Source: DATLLN01 sp963809205 (GTDB lineage Bacteria > Actinomycetota > Thermoleophilia > Gaiellales > JAICJC01). Taken from it: a stretch of 64,000 nt of DNA. The position numbers were made by a program, and so were the translations under genes. The stretch is taken from contig CAWEIS010000004.1 of the NCBI GenBank assembly GCA_963809205.1, positions 186,001 to 250,000 of the forward strand, in the 5' to 3' direction. Below are positions 34,262 through 43,229 of the stretch, piece by piece. The notes under the pieces were generated by a model. That model worked only from the letters and a program-made list of their open reading frames with translations, did no database searches and was not told the origin of the DNA. Positions within the stretch are counted from its first letter, which is position 1, and every line of letters starts with the position of its first letter.

Positions 34262-35291
34262 TCGCCCGGTAGCCGTCGGGATCGGTCGGACCCTCGGTGG
34301 CGATCAGCAGCGCCCGGGTCGCGACGTCCAGCCCGACGGCGGCGCGCAGCTCGGCGCACGCCTGCTCTGTCGCCAGGGCCCGCAGAGCCGCCACCGGCGC
34401 CGCGCCGCAGTCGCCGATCGGCAGACCGGCGGTCGCCAGGTCGCGCATCGCATCGTGCACCTCGTCGTCGTCCACCGTGATCGTCCCATGCATCCCGTCG
34501 CGCAGCGTCGGCCAGGCCGTCGCCGAGATCTCCGCGCAGTCGAGTCCGGCCATCGTCGTGCCGGTGTTCGCTACGGCGGTCGGGCATCCCGCCTCGAATG
34601 ACGCGGTCAGGCAGGCGGCGGTCGACGGCTCAACCCCGACCACGCGCATGTCGACCTGCGCCGCGAAGCGCGTCGCCGCGGCCGCCAGCGCACCGATGCC
34701 GGCCGGGACGAGCATCAGGCCGAAGCTGCCCTGTGCCAGCGTCTCGGCGAACAGCGTCTGGTACCCGTCGATCACCCAGCGGGCCGTGGCCGAGGTGCCG
34801 ACGTCCGCGATCTCGACGGCGGCGGGCTGCTCGGCCGCGGCGTGCGCTCGTTCGAGGGCGTCCTCGTACTTGCCGTCGACGACCACCAGCTCGGCGCCCT
34901 CATCCTCGATGGCCTGGCGCCGCGCGGCGCTCGACACGCCGGGCAAGAAGATCATGCTGCCCAGCCCATGGCGTGCCGCCTCGTGTGCGACCGCCCGGCC
35001 GTGGTTGCCTGCGCTGGCGGCGACCAGCATCCGTACGTCGGGGTTCTCGCGCAACGTCTGCTCGACCGCCCAGCTGGCGCCGAGCACCTTGAACGCCGGC
35101 AGGCCGAGCCGGCCGGACTCGTCCTTCAGACCGGCGACGGCGATCCGCGTCTCGGCGGCCAGCCAGGGGAGGTCGTGCACCGGCGTCGGCTCGTACTCCT
35201 CCAGCCCGGCATGGAAGCCGGCGGCGTCGGTGCTGGGCGCGGGTACGACCTCGGGCCGCACGCCGTGGTTGGTGTACACGCGGCGGCTCAC
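34251..35291 (-). CDS. Diaminopropionate ammonia-lyase-like PLP enzyme
   Basis: Fold-type II PLP enzyme of 346 residues. The PLP lysine lies in LGLPAFKVLGASWAVEQ, the pattern of diaminopropionate ammonia-lyase rather than threonine dehydratase; other motifs are VAASAGNHGRAVAHEAARHG, LVPAGIGALAAAATRF (glycine-rich phosphate loop) and VGVEPSTAAC. Likely releases ammonia from diaminopropionate or a related amino acid. Last gene of an operon with a PfkB kinase and a sugar isomerase (GTGA overlap). Confidence 0.8.
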   Translation of the reverse strand: MSRRVYTNHGVRPEVVPAPSTDAAGFHAGLEEYEPTPVHDLPWLAAETRIAVAGLKDESGRLGLPAFKVLGASWAVEQTLRENPDVRMLVAASAGNHGRAVAHEAARHGLGSMIFLPGVSSAARRQAIEDEGAELVVVDGKYEDALERAHAAAEQPAAVEIADVGTSATARWVIDGYQTLFAETLAQGSFGLMLVPAGIGALAAAATRFAAQVDMRVVGVEPSTAACLTASFEAGCPTAVANTGTTMAGLDCAEISATAWPTLRDGMHGTITVDDDEVHDAMRDLATAGLPIGDCGAAPVAALRALATEQACAELRAAVGLDVATRALLIATEGPTDPDGYRAIIG

Positions 35292-36136
35292 GGGACTCGG
35301 AGCCCGAGCCGCTCCTCGATCTCGGCCCGGCGCGGCATCGCCGGCTGGCAGCCAGGGCGCTCGACGCTGACCGCGGCGGCGGCCATGCCGAACCGCACGG
35401 CGTCCTCGAGCGGCCGTCCCTCGGCCAGCGCGGCGGCCAGCGCGCCGGTCAGCGCGTCGCCGGCGCCGGTCGTGTCGACGGTCTCCGCGGCGAACGCCGG
35501 CAGCTCCGGCCCATCGGGCAGCACGCGCGCGCCGCGCTTGCCGAGCGTGAGAACCACCGCGGGCGGACGCCGAGCGCCGAGTGCGTCGAGCTCCGTCTCG
35601 TTGACCACGGCGACATCGAACCGCTCGATCAGCTGGGAAGGGATGCGGCCCGCCGGCGCGGGGTTGACGACCGCCAGCGCGCCGGTCGCACGCGCGGTCT
35701 CGAGCGTCGCCGCCACCGCCTCGGGCGTCGTCTCGGCCTGGGTCAGCCACACGTCGGCCTGTGCGCCGGAGGGCGGCCCGGAGGCCCGCGTGTTCGCGCC
35801 GTAGACGGCGACGATCACGTTCTCGCCGCCGTCCTCCACCAGGATCATCGCCACGCCGGTCGGCTCGTCGACGCGCCGCAGGCCGGTGACGTCGATGCCG
35901 TCCTCCGACAGCGCCGCGGCCACCTGGTCGCCGAACCCATCGCGCCCGCAGGCACCGGCGAACGACACCTGCGCGCCGGCGCGGACGGCGGCCACCGCCT
36001 GGTTCGCACCCTTTCCTCCCGGCGCGTAGGCGAGGCGGGTGCCGGCGATCGTCTCGCCGGGCAACGGCAGCCGGTCGACGTAGCCGAAGACGTCCATGTT
36101 GACGGAGCCGCAGACGCCGACGCGGCCGCCGCTCAC
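35288..36136 (-). CDS. PfkB-family sugar kinase (ribokinase-like)
   Basis: 282 residues. PfkB signature 1 YAPGGKGANQAVAAVRAGA and signature 2 VDTTGAGDALTGALAAAL with the catalytic Asp in GAGD; N-terminal CGSVNMDVFGYVDRLPLPGE is as in ribokinases. Substrate probably ribose or another pentose/hexose, perhaps the product of the adjacent isomerase. Start GTG 36136 overlaps the isomerase stop. Confidence 0.88.
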   Translation of the reverse strand: MSGGRVGVCGSVNMDVFGYVDRLPLPGETIAGTRLAYAPGGKGANQAVAAVRAGAQVSFAGACGRDGFGDQVAAALSEDGIDVTGLRRVDEPTGVAMILVEDGGENVIVAVYGANTRASGPPSGAQADVWLTQAETTPEAVAATLETARATGALAVVNPAPAGRIPSQLIERFDVAVVNETELDALGARRPPAVVLTLGKRGARVLPDGPELPAFAAETVDTTGAGDALTGALAAALAEGRPLEDAVRFGMAAAAVSVERPGCQPAMPRRAEIEERLGLRVP

Positions 36137-37104
36137 GCCCACCACATCTCGGCTTGATCCGAGTCCTTCAGCATGATCGAGCTGAGGAAGGCGACGGCCT
36201 TCTCCAGTCCCTCGTCCACCGACACCAGGCCGTCCTCGTGCTCGATGCTCATCACGTGGTCGTAGCCGACCATGCGCAGCGCGCTGACCATGTCCCGCCA
36301 CACCTTCTCGCCCTGGCCGTACCCGACAGTGCGGAACGTCCAGGCCCGCTCCAGGAACCGCGTGTAGTCCTTGGTGTCGATCACGCCGTTGCGCACCACG
36401 TTGCCGCGGTCGACGTACGTGTCCTTCGCGTGGACGTGGAACAGCGCGCCGGCCGCACCCAGCTCCTTGATCGCCTCGACCGGGTCGGCCTGCTGCCAGA
36501 ACAGGTGGCTGGGGTCGAAGTTCGCGCCGATCTCCGGCCCGGCGGCGTCGCGCAGGCGAAACAGCGACTCGTTGTTGTAGACCACGAACCCGGGGTGCAT
36601 CTCGAGGGCGATCCTGACGCCGGCCGAGCGGGCGAACGCCGCCTCGTCCGACCAGTAGGGGATCACCTTCTCCGTCCACTGCCATTCGAGGATGTCGCTG
36701 TACTCGGGCGGCCATGGCGACGTCACCCAGTTCGGGTGGACGGCGCCGTCGTGGTCGCCGGGGCAGCCGGAGAAGGCGTTGACCACCGACACCTCGAGCA
36801 ACCCGGCGAGCTGCGCCGTCTTGCGCCACGTCTCGTGGGCCGTGCGCGCCACCGCCGCGTCCGGGTGGAGCGGGTTCGCGTGCTGGCTGAGCGCGCTGAT
36901 CACCATGCCGCGGCTCTCGATCGCCCGGCGCAGCGCCCGCACCTTGGACTCGTCGGCGAGCAGCTCGTCCGGATCGCAGTGCGCGGTGCCGGGGTGGCCG
37001 CCGGTGCCCAGCTCGACCGCCTGCACGCCCAAGCCGGCCAGCCGGTCGAGCACCTCCTCGAACGGCGTGCCGCTGTACAGCACGGTGAAGACCCCGAGTC
37101 TCAC
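36133..37104 (-). CDS. Sugar phosphate isomerase/epimerase (xylose-isomerase-like TIM barrel)
   Basis: 323 residues. AP-endonuclease-2-type barrel with metal-ligand positions visible in ALEMHPGFVVYNN (Glu), IGANFDPSHLFWQQ (Asp, His), LFHVHAKDTY (His) and MSIEHEDGLVSVDEG (Glu/His). Substrate not predictable; inosose isomerase, tagatose epimerase and others share the fold. GTG 37104 chosen because it begins directly MRLGVFTVLYSG; upstream extension is not protein-like. First gene of a three-gene operon. Confidence 0.85.
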   Translation of the reverse strand: MRLGVFTVLYSGTPFEEVLDRLAGLGVQAVELGTGGHPGTAHCDPDELLADESKVRALRRAIESRGMVISALSQHANPLHPDAAVARTAHETWRKTAQLAGLLEVSVVNAFSGCPGDHDGAVHPNWVTSPWPPEYSDILEWQWTEKVIPYWSDEAAFARSAGVRIALEMHPGFVVYNNESLFRLRDAAGPEIGANFDPSHLFWQQADPVEAIKELGAAGALFHVHAKDTYVDRGNVVRNGVIDTKDYTRFLERAWTFRTVGYGQGEKVWRDMVSALRMVGYDHVMSIEHEDGLVSVDEGLEKAVAFLSSIMLKDSDQAEMWWA

Positions 37105-37146
37105 GTGGAGCGCTGATCCTACCGCCTGGTCGATACTGCGGAAGGG

Positions 37147-38214
37147 ATGCGGATCATGCAGGTGATCGCGGTGATGGGCCAGGGCGGCGCCGAGCGGATG
37201 GCGCTGCAGCTCGCGACCGACGGGGCTCGCCATGGCGAGCCGGCCGCGATTGCCGCCGAGCCGGGCGACTGGGCGGATCGCGTGGCGGGCTCGGGCGCCC
37301 AGTTCTATCCGGTGCCGCTGCTCAGGCGGTCGCCGCTGACGGTCGTCGAGGGCGTGCGTGCGCTACGCGGCGCGGTCAACCGGTTCCGGCCGGACATCGT
37401 CCACACGCACAACGTGGTCGTCACCGTGGGCATGCGCGGAGCGCTGACCACCGTGCGCGGCCGGCCGCGCATGCTGACGACGTTCCACGGCACGTCGCCT
37501 GAGCGCTACCGTCGTGCCGCGCTGCTGCTGCGCGGCACGACGCCGCACATCGTCGCCTGCAGCGCCAGCGTCGGCCGTAACCTGGCCGAGGCCGGATACC
37601 CGGCCGCCAGAATCGAGGTGATCCCCAACGGCGCCCGCATGGAGCCGGCCACGCCGGAGCGGATCGACGCCGCCCGTGAGCGCTACGGCCTGACGGCGCA
37701 GCGCACGGTGGTCGGCGTCGGCCGGCTGGTGCCGCAGAAGGCATGGCACCTGCTGATCGAGGCGGCGGAGTCGATCGAGGGCGCCGACATCGTGGTCGCG
37801 GGAACCGGCGAGCTCCACGAGGAGCTGGCCGCACAGGCCGCCGCACGTGGTGGGCGGGTGCGGTTTCTGGGGCCGGTGGACGACGTCGCCGCGGTGCTGG
37901 CGTGCGCCGACTGCTTCGTCTCGACGTCGCGCTGGGAGGGGCTGCCGCTGACGCTGCTGGAGGCGCTCTCGCTGGGCGTGCCGGCCGTCTCGACCGCCGT
38001 CGACGGCGTGGCCGACGTGATCACGGAGGACGCGGCGGTGCTGGTGCCGCCCGGCGACCCGGCGGCGGTCGCCCGCGAGGTGCAGGGCGTGCTTGACGAT
38101 CCCGCCCACGCCGCGCAGCTGTCGGCTGCCGCCAGCCTGCTGGCCGCGAACTGGGCGCCCGAGCTGATGATCGAGCGCTACCGGGACGCGTACCGGCGGC
38201 TCATCGGCCGGTAG
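37147..38214 (+). CDS. Glycosyltransferase family 4
   Basis: 355-residue GT-B enzyme. N-terminal MQVIAVMGQGGAERMALQLA (donor-loop glycine motif GGAER), middle FHGTSPERYRRAALLLRG, and C-terminal domain with VGRLVPQKAWHLLIEAAE, VAGTGELHEELAAQAA, FVSTSRWEGLPLTLLEALSL (the E-x7-E donor-binding motif) and VPPGDPAAVA. Adds a sugar from a nucleotide donor to a lipid or polysaccharide acceptor on the cytoplasmic face. Acceptor unknown. Ends overlapping the convergent GNAT-like gene by 14 bases. Confidence 0.9.
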   Translation: MRIMQVIAVMGQGGAERMALQLATDGARHGEPAAIAAEPGDWADRVAGSGAQFYPVPLLRRSPLTVVEGVRALRGAVNRFRPDIVHTHNVVVTVGMRGALTTVRGRPRMLTTFHGTSPERYRRAALLLRGTTPHIVACSASVGRNLAEAGYPAARIEVIPNGARMEPATPERIDAARERYGLTAQRTVVGVGRLVPQKAWHLLIEAAESIEGADIVVAGTGELHEELAAQAAARGGRVRFLGPVDDVAAVLACADCFVSTSRWEGLPLTLLEALSLGVPAVSTAVDGVADVITEDAAVLVPPGDPAAVAREVQGVLDDPAHAAQLSAAASLLAANWAPELMIERYRDAYRRLIGR

Positions 38215-38902
38215 CCACCCGCCAGCGCGCCCACATCGCGTCGTCGACCGGCAGGCGGTCGGTGCGCCGGCGGGTCAGTCGGCGGACGCTGAGGTGCGCG
38301 TGGTCGGGCACGAAGCCGACCGCGGCGCAGCCGCGCAGCGACGGCACGTTGTCGTCCGCCACGTACGTCAGCGCGGATGCGTAGCCCTCGTCGCGGGCGA
38401 TGGCCAGCAGCTGCCACATGCCGTCGCCCATCGCCTTCTTGCCGCGGAACTCGGTGAACGTGTACGCGCCCTCCAGCATCACCTCATCCTCGCCCAGCGG
38501 CTCGTAGGTGTCGGGCACGCAGTCGTCCATCCACGCCATCTCCGGCGGGCGGATCAGCCACTGGCAGTAGATCGGCCGCCCGCGCGACGTCTCGGCGACG
38601 TAGAGGGTGGTCACGCCGTGCAGGCGGAAGCGCTCGCGGAGCAGCAGCTGCTTGAGGTCGGACGAGGCGGCGTGCTCGCGCTCCATCTCGAAGCCGTGGA
38701 ACGAGAGCAGCTCGGCCGGGCGCATCTCGAGCTCGAGGCGCGCAGGTTTCCGTTCGGGCAACGCCGACAGGTCGCAGCGCAGGCCCAGGTAGCAGCGTTC
38801 CCCCCAGGCCTGCTCGGCGATCTCGTGCGCCGTCACCCGCGGGTCGGCATGCGTGACCAGATCGACGGCGGTCCTGATGTTCTCGCTGCTAATCGACGAC
38901 AT
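38201..38902 (-). CDS. GNAT-like acyltransferase of unknown specificity
   Basis: 233 residues. The core MLEGAYTFTEFRGKKAMGDG then MWQLLAIARDEGYASALTYV and VPSLRGCAAVGFVP follows a GNAT fold (acyl-CoA loop RGKKAMG; closing motif of N-S-R/A-GF type). The N-terminal 110 residues are a domain I cannot place, with YLGLRCDLSALPERKP. Such proteins occur beside glycosyltransferases in envelope clusters, which fits the neighbour. Confidence 0.6.
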   Translation of the reverse strand: MSSISSENIRTAVDLVTHADPRVTAHEIAEQAWGERCYLGLRCDLSALPERKPARLELEMRPAELLSFHGFEMEREHAASSDLKQLLLRERFRLHGVTTLYVAETSRGRPIYCQWLIRPPEMAWMDDCVPDTYEPLGEDEVMLEGAYTFTEFRGKKAMGDGMWQLLAIARDEGYASALTYVADDNVPSLRGCAAVGFVPDHAHLSVRRLTRRRTDRLPVDDAMWARWRVATGR

Positions 38903-39013
38903 TGCTCATCTCCCGGTATCTCGTACCAGAGCGTCCGTACCCCGGGTGGTGGCCGCCATCACTTCGAGTCGAGTACGGTGACGCTCCGGACGCGAACGAA
39001 AGGAACGGCGGCG

Positions 39014-40030
39014 ATGCAGCTGGGTATGGTGGGACTCGGGCGGATGGGCGCGAACCTCGTGCGCCGGCTGATGCGCGACGGGCACGAGTGCGTCGTGTTC
39101 GACGTCAATCCCGACGCTGTCAAGGCGCTCGAGCAGGAGGGCGCGAAGGGCGCCTCCTCCATGGACGAGTTTACTGCCATGTTGGACAAGCCGCGGGCGG
39201 CGTGGGTGATGGTGCCGGCCGGCGACATCACCGAGAGCTCCGTACGCGAGCTGGCCTCGCGGATGGAGGCGGACGACGTGATCATCGACGGCGGCAACTC
39301 GTCCTACCGCGACGACATCCGGCGGGCCGGTGAGCTGCGGGAGCAGGGCATCCACTACGTCGACGTCGGCACGTCGGGCGGGGTCTACGGCCTGGAGCGC
39401 GGTTTCTGCCTGATGATCGGCGCCGAGGACGCGGTGTTCGCGCGGCTGGAGCCGCTCTTCGCGACGATCGCGCCGGGGCTGGGCGACATCGAGCGAACCC
39501 TCGGGCGCAGCGGCGACCCGACGCCCGAGGAGCTCGGCTATCTGCACTGCGGGCCGAACGGTGCCGGCCACTTCGTGAAGATGGTGCACAACGGCATCGA
39601 GTACGGGCTGATGGCGGCGTACGCCGAGGGGCTGAACGTTCTCAAGCATGCCAACGCCGGCAAGCACCCGCGTGATGCGGACGCCGAGACTGCGCCGCTC
39701 GAGCATCCGGAGCTCTACATGTACGACATCGACGTCGCGGCGGTCGCCGAGGTCTGGCGGCGGGGCAGCGTCGTTGCTTCCTGGCTGCTCGACCTGACGG
39801 CCATCGCGCTCCACGAGTCCCCCGAGCTCGACGATTTCGGCGGCCGCGTGTCGGATTCCGGTGAGGGCCGGTGGACGGCCATCGCCGCCATCGACGAGGG
39901 CGTGCCGGCGCCGGTGCTGCTGACGGCGCTGACCTCCCGTTTCGAGTCGCAGGGCAGCGGGCAGTTCGCGAACAAGGTGTTGTCGGCCATGCGCAAGGAG
40001 TTCGGCGGCCATGCGGAGAAGCCGTCGTGA
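39014..40030 (+). CDS. gnd: 6-phosphogluconate dehydrogenase, decarboxylating (short type)
   Basis: Oxidises 6-phosphogluconate to ribulose 5-phosphate and CO2. 338 residues, the short GndA/YqeC form rather than the 470-residue one. Motifs: MQLGMVGLGRMGANLVRRLM (NAD(P) fold), VIIDGGNSSYRDDIRRA, YVDVGTSGGVYGLERG, and the catalytic GPNGAGHFVKMVHNGIEYG. GAAAGGAAC stands ten bases before ATG 39014. Coupled by GTGA to 6-phosphogluconolactonase: two successive steps of the oxidative pentose-phosphate pathway. Confidence 0.95.
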   Translation: MQLGMVGLGRMGANLVRRLMRDGHECVVFDVNPDAVKALEQEGAKGASSMDEFTAMLDKPRAAWVMVPAGDITESSVRELASRMEADDVIIDGGNSSYRDDIRRAGELREQGIHYVDVGTSGGVYGLERGFCLMIGAEDAVFARLEPLFATIAPGLGDIERTLGRSGDPTPEELGYLHCGPNGAGHFVKMVHNGIEYGLMAAYAEGLNVLKHANAGKHPRDADAETAPLEHPELYMYDIDVAAVAEVWRRGSVVASWLLDLTAIALHESPELDDFGGRVSDSGEGRWTAIAAIDEGVPAPVLLTALTSRFESQGSGQFANKVLSAMRKEFGGHAEKPS

Positions 40031-40686
40031 GCACCGACCTCGAGGTCGTGGCCGATCCGGCTGCCGTCGCGCAGCGCGGGGCGGAGGTGATCGCCGACCG
40101 CGCGTGCAGCGCGGTGGACGATCGGGGTGCGTTCTCGCTCGCCGTCAGCGGCGGCCACACTCCGGTTGCGATGTTCGCGGCGCTGGGCGATCTCGACCTG
40201 CCGTGGGACGCGATCTCGATCTACCAGGTCGACGAGCGGATCGCACCCCCGGGCGACGACGACCGCAATCTGACTCAGCTGATGGCCAGCCTGCCGGAGC
40301 CCGCACGCCGGCGGGTCAACCCGATGCCGGTCGAGGCGGCCGAGGTGGCGGCCGCTGCGGCGGAGTACGCCGCGGCGCTGCCGGCGCTCGACCTCGTGCA
40401 TCTGGGTATCGGTGACGACGGGCACACGGCGTCGCTGGTGCCTGGCGACCCGGTGCTGGACGTCGCCGACCGGGCCGTGGCCGTGACCGGCGAGTACCGC
40501 GGGAGGCGGCGGATGACGCTCACCTACCCGCCGATCGACGCAGCGGCCGAGGTGCTGTGGATCGTCGCCGGCGCGTCCAAGCGCGATCCGGTGGCCAAGC
40601 TACTGGCGCACGATCCGTCGGTGCCCGCCGGCCGGGTCGCCGCGGAGCGGATGCTGGTGCTGGCCGACCGGGCGGCCGCGGGCTGA
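40027..40686 (+). CDS. pgl: 6-phosphogluconolactonase
   Basis: 219 residues of the DevB/glucosamine-isomerase-like fold: LAVSGGHTPVAMFAALG, YQVDERIAPPGDDDRN, LDLVHLGIGDDGHTASLVPG (active-site His region) and RRRMTLTYPPIDAAAEV. Hydrolyses 6-phosphogluconolactone, the step before gnd. GTG start overlaps the gnd stop. Confidence 0.93.
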   Translation: MSTDLEVVADPAAVAQRGAEVIADRACSAVDDRGAFSLAVSGGHTPVAMFAALGDLDLPWDAISIYQVDERIAPPGDDDRNLTQLMASLPEPARRRVNPMPVEAAEVAAAAAEYAAALPALDLVHLGIGDDGHTASLVPGDPVLDVADRAVAVTGEYRGRRRMTLTYPPIDAAAEVLWIVAGASKRDPVAKLLAHDPSVPAGRVAAERMLVLADRAAAG

Positions 40687-40690
40687 GGCA

Positions 40691-41668
40691 GTGGCAGTCG
40701 ACGGGCACGCGATCGAGGCCGACGGGCTGGTAAAGACGTACGGCAAGGACGTCCGCGCGCTCGACGGACTGGGCTTCGCGGTGCCGACGGGCACGGTCTT
40801 CGGGCTGCTGGGCCCGAACGGCGCCGGCAAGTCGACGGCCGTCAAGATCCTGACCACGCTGGCGCGCGCCGACTCCGGCACCGCCCGCGTCGCCGGCCTC
40901 GACGTCAACCGGCATGCGGCCGATGTGCGCCGCCGGATCGGCGTCGTCGCGCAGAGGTCGGGTGTCGACCGCGAGCTGACGGGCCGCGAGAACCTGACGC
41001 TGCAGGGCAACCTCTATGGGCGCCGGGGCAAGGGCCTGGCCGATCGCGTCGGCCGGCTGCTCGAGAGCTTCGGCCTGGCGGACGCCGCGGATCGCATCGC
41101 CCGCGGCTACTCCGGCGGCATGCAGCGACGGCTGGACATCGCCAATGCGCTCGTCCACGACCCCGAGGTGCTGTTCCTGGACGAGCCGACCACCGGCCTC
41201 GACCCTGAGGTGCGCGCTGGGATGTGGCGCGAGATCGCCCGCCTGACCGAAGAGCAGGGCCTGACCATTCTGCTGACAACGCACTACCTTGAGGAGGCCG
41301 ACCAGCTGGCGTCGAATCTGGCGATCGTCGACCGCGGCAAGGTGGTGGCGTCGGGGACGCCGGAGGAACTGAAGGGCGAGCTCGAGGGCGACGCGGTGAT
41401 CGTCGAGCTGGCGTCCGTGCCGGGCGAAGGCGCTGCGGAGTCCGCCGTTTCCGGCGTGCCCGGCGTGCGCGAGGTGCTGGCCGAGGGGCGCGGCGTTCGC
41501 GCGCGGGTCAACGAAGGTGCGACCGCCGTTCCCGTGATTCTGGCGGCGCTGGAGTCGGGCGGGATGTCCGTCGCCTCGGTGAAGGTGTCGCGGCCGTCGC
41601 TTGACGACGTCTACCTGCGGCACACCGGCCGCGCGTTCTCGGACGCCGACGAGGAGGGCGTGCGGTGA
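40691..41668 (+). CDS. Daunorubicin-resistance-type ABC transporter ATPase
   Basis: 325 residues. Walker A GPNGAGKST, Q-loop VVAQRSGVDRELTG, signature YSGGMQRRLDIA, Walker B VLFLDEPTTGLDP, H-loop LTTHYLEEADQL, and a C-terminal extension ending SLDDVYLRHTGRAF characteristic of DrrA. Energises the permease encoded next (GTGA overlap). Starts five bases after pgl, so part of the same transcript. Confidence 0.92.
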   Translation: MAVDGHAIEADGLVKTYGKDVRALDGLGFAVPTGTVFGLLGPNGAGKSTAVKILTTLARADSGTARVAGLDVNRHAADVRRRIGVVAQRSGVDRELTGRENLTLQGNLYGRRGKGLADRVGRLLESFGLADAADRIARGYSGGMQRRLDIANALVHDPEVLFLDEPTTGLDPEVRAGMWREIARLTEEQGLTILLTTHYLEEADQLASNLAIVDRGKVVASGTPEELKGELEGDAVIVELASVPGEGAAESAVSGVPGVREVLAEGRGVRARVNEGATAVPVILAALESGGMSVASVKVSRPSLDDVYLRHTGRAFSDADEEGVR

Positions 41669-42438
41669 CCGCGCTGCGCGAGGCCGGCTACATCATGGGC
41701 CGCGAGCTGCGATCGCTGCTCCGCCAGCCGTGGTGGATCGCGATCACGCTGGTGCAGCCGATCATCTGGCTCCTGCTGTACGGCGCGCTGTTCAAGAGGG
41801 TCGTCGAGATCCCGGGCTTCCAGGCGACGTCCTACATCCAGTTCCTGACGCCCGGCGTCGTGATCATGACCGCGCTGTTCTCGGCCGGCTGGGGCGGGAT
41901 GGGGATGATCGAGGACATCAACCGCGGCGTGGTCGACCGCTTCCTGGTGTCGCCCGCGCGCCGCAGCTCGATGATCGCGGGGCGGCTGCTGCAGGCGATG
42001 CTCGTCATCCTCATCCAGTCGGTGATCATCATCGTGCTGGCGTGGATCGTCGGCGCCCGCTTCCCCAACGGCATCGCGGGGATCGTGGTGCTGATCGCGG
42101 TGGCCGCGCTGCTGGGCGCATCGTTCGGTGCGCTGTCGAACGGCCTCGCGCTTCTGGCCCGGCGTGAGGAGACGCTGATCGCGGTGATGAACTTTCTCCT
42201 GCTGCCGCTGACGTTCCTGTCGGCGGCGTTCATGCAGCAGAGCCTGATGCCGAGCTGGATGCAGTCGGTCGCCGAGGTCAACCCGGTCAACTGGGCGGTG
42301 CAGGCGGGGCGCGAGGCGTCGCTCGGCGGCACCGACTGGAGCATGGTGGCCGGCCGGATCGGCCTGCTCGCGGTGCTGCTCGCCATCTGCTCGGCCTTCG
42401 CCACCAGGGCGTTCCGCTCGTATCAGCGCTCGGTGTAA
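41665..42438 (+). CDS. ABC-2 type exporter permease (DrrB-like)
   Basis: 257 residues, six membrane segments, with the ABC-2 family stretch YLLYGALFKRVV-like near the first helix, MFFSAGWGGMGMIEDINRG-type region and FLLLPLTFLSAAFMQQSLMP before the last helices. Forms the membrane part of the exporter; substrate unknown. Followed by a degenerate REP-like palindrome. Confidence 0.88.
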   Translation: MTALREAGYIMGRELRSLLRQPWWIAITLVQPIIWLLLYGALFKRVVEIPGFQATSYIQFLTPGVVIMTALFSAGWGGMGMIEDINRGVVDRFLVSPARRSSMIAGRLLQAMLVILIQSVIIIVLAWIVGARFPNGIAGIVVLIAVAALLGASFGALSNGLALLARREETLIAVMNFLLLPLTFLSAAFMQQSLMPSWMQSVAEVNPVNWAVQAGREASLGGTDWSMVAGRIGLLAVLLAICSAFATRAFRSYQRSV

Positions 42439-42443
42439 AACGC

Positions 42444-42454
42444 GTCAGACCCCC
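42444..42454 (+). repeat. Degenerate REP-like element
   Basis: GTCAGACCCCC with a mutated left arm (CGC instead of GGG), between convergent genes. Same core as 8880-8892 and 31662-31674. Confidence 0.45.
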
Positions 42455-42462
42455 GTTCTTTC

Positions 42463-43206
42463 TTAAAGCTCCGTGGAGCTGCCCGGCGACAGCACTCGCA
42501 CGTCGACTTCGGGCGCCACCTCGGCCGCATGGCGGAGGAACTCCTCCGGCGGCCGGTCGCTGTGGCCGGCGGCGTCGCGGCCGGAGGTCATCGGCGCCAG
42601 GGTGCCCCAGTGGATGGGGATCGCGACGCGGGGGCGCAGCCGGACGAGCGCCTCGGCGGCGGTCGCCGGGCTGAGGTGCCCCTCCGGCAGCCGCGGGCCC
42701 CAGCCCCAGATCGGCAGCAGCGCGAGGTCGAGGCCGCCGTCGCCGATCTCGCGCATGCCGGCGAACAGATCGGTGTCGCCTGCGAAGAAGACGGTACGGC
42801 TGCCGGCGATGTGGTAGCCGAGACACGGAGCCGTCGTCCCAAATGGCAACCGGTCGCCCTCGTGCTCGGCGTGGGTTGCGGTCACCGTCACCGTGCCGAT
42901 CCGCAGATCGGCACCCTCGTCGATCTCGATCACATGCCGGAACTTCTTGCGCCGCATCAGCGGCCCGGCGCCGCGAGGGACGACCATCGGCATCTCCTCA
43001 CCCAGCTTCGCCAGCGAGGGCGGGTCGAGGTGATCCATGTGCGCGTGCGAGACCAGCACCGTGTCGACGCCGCGTAGCGCGTCCGCCGGCACGGCCCCGC
43101 GACGGCGGAGATGGGCGACGCGGCCGCGGAGGACGGGGTCGGTCAGCAGTCGCACCCCGTCCATGTCGATCAGCACCGTGGCGTGGCCGACGTAGGTGAT
43201 CCGCAT
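42463..43206 (-). CDS. Metallo-beta-lactamase-fold hydrolase (UlaG/UPF0173-like)
   Basis: 247 residues. Zn site motif LVSHAHMDHLDPPS (HxHxDH), N-terminal MRITYVGHATVLIDMDGVRL, FFAGDTDLFAGM (metal-bridging Asp) and the late AIPIHWGTLAPM (His). Family includes L-ascorbate-6-P lactonase and N-acyl-PE phospholipase D-like enzymes; substrate open. ATG 43206 fits the family N-terminus exactly. Confidence 0.85.
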   Translation of the reverse strand: MRITYVGHATVLIDMDGVRLLTDPVLRGRVAHLRRRGAVPADALRGVDTVLVSHAHMDHLDPPSLAKLGEEMPMVVPRGAGPLMRRKKFRHVIEIDEGADLRIGTVTVTATHAEHEGDRLPFGTTAPCLGYHIAGSRTVFFAGDTDLFAGMREIGDGGLDLALLPIWGWGPRLPEGHLSPATAAEALVRLRPRVAIPIHWGTLAPMTSGRDAAGHSDRPPEEFLRHAAEVAPEVDVRVLSPGSSTEL

Positions 43207-43229
43207 CGGCCACAGCCTAGAGCCGTTGC

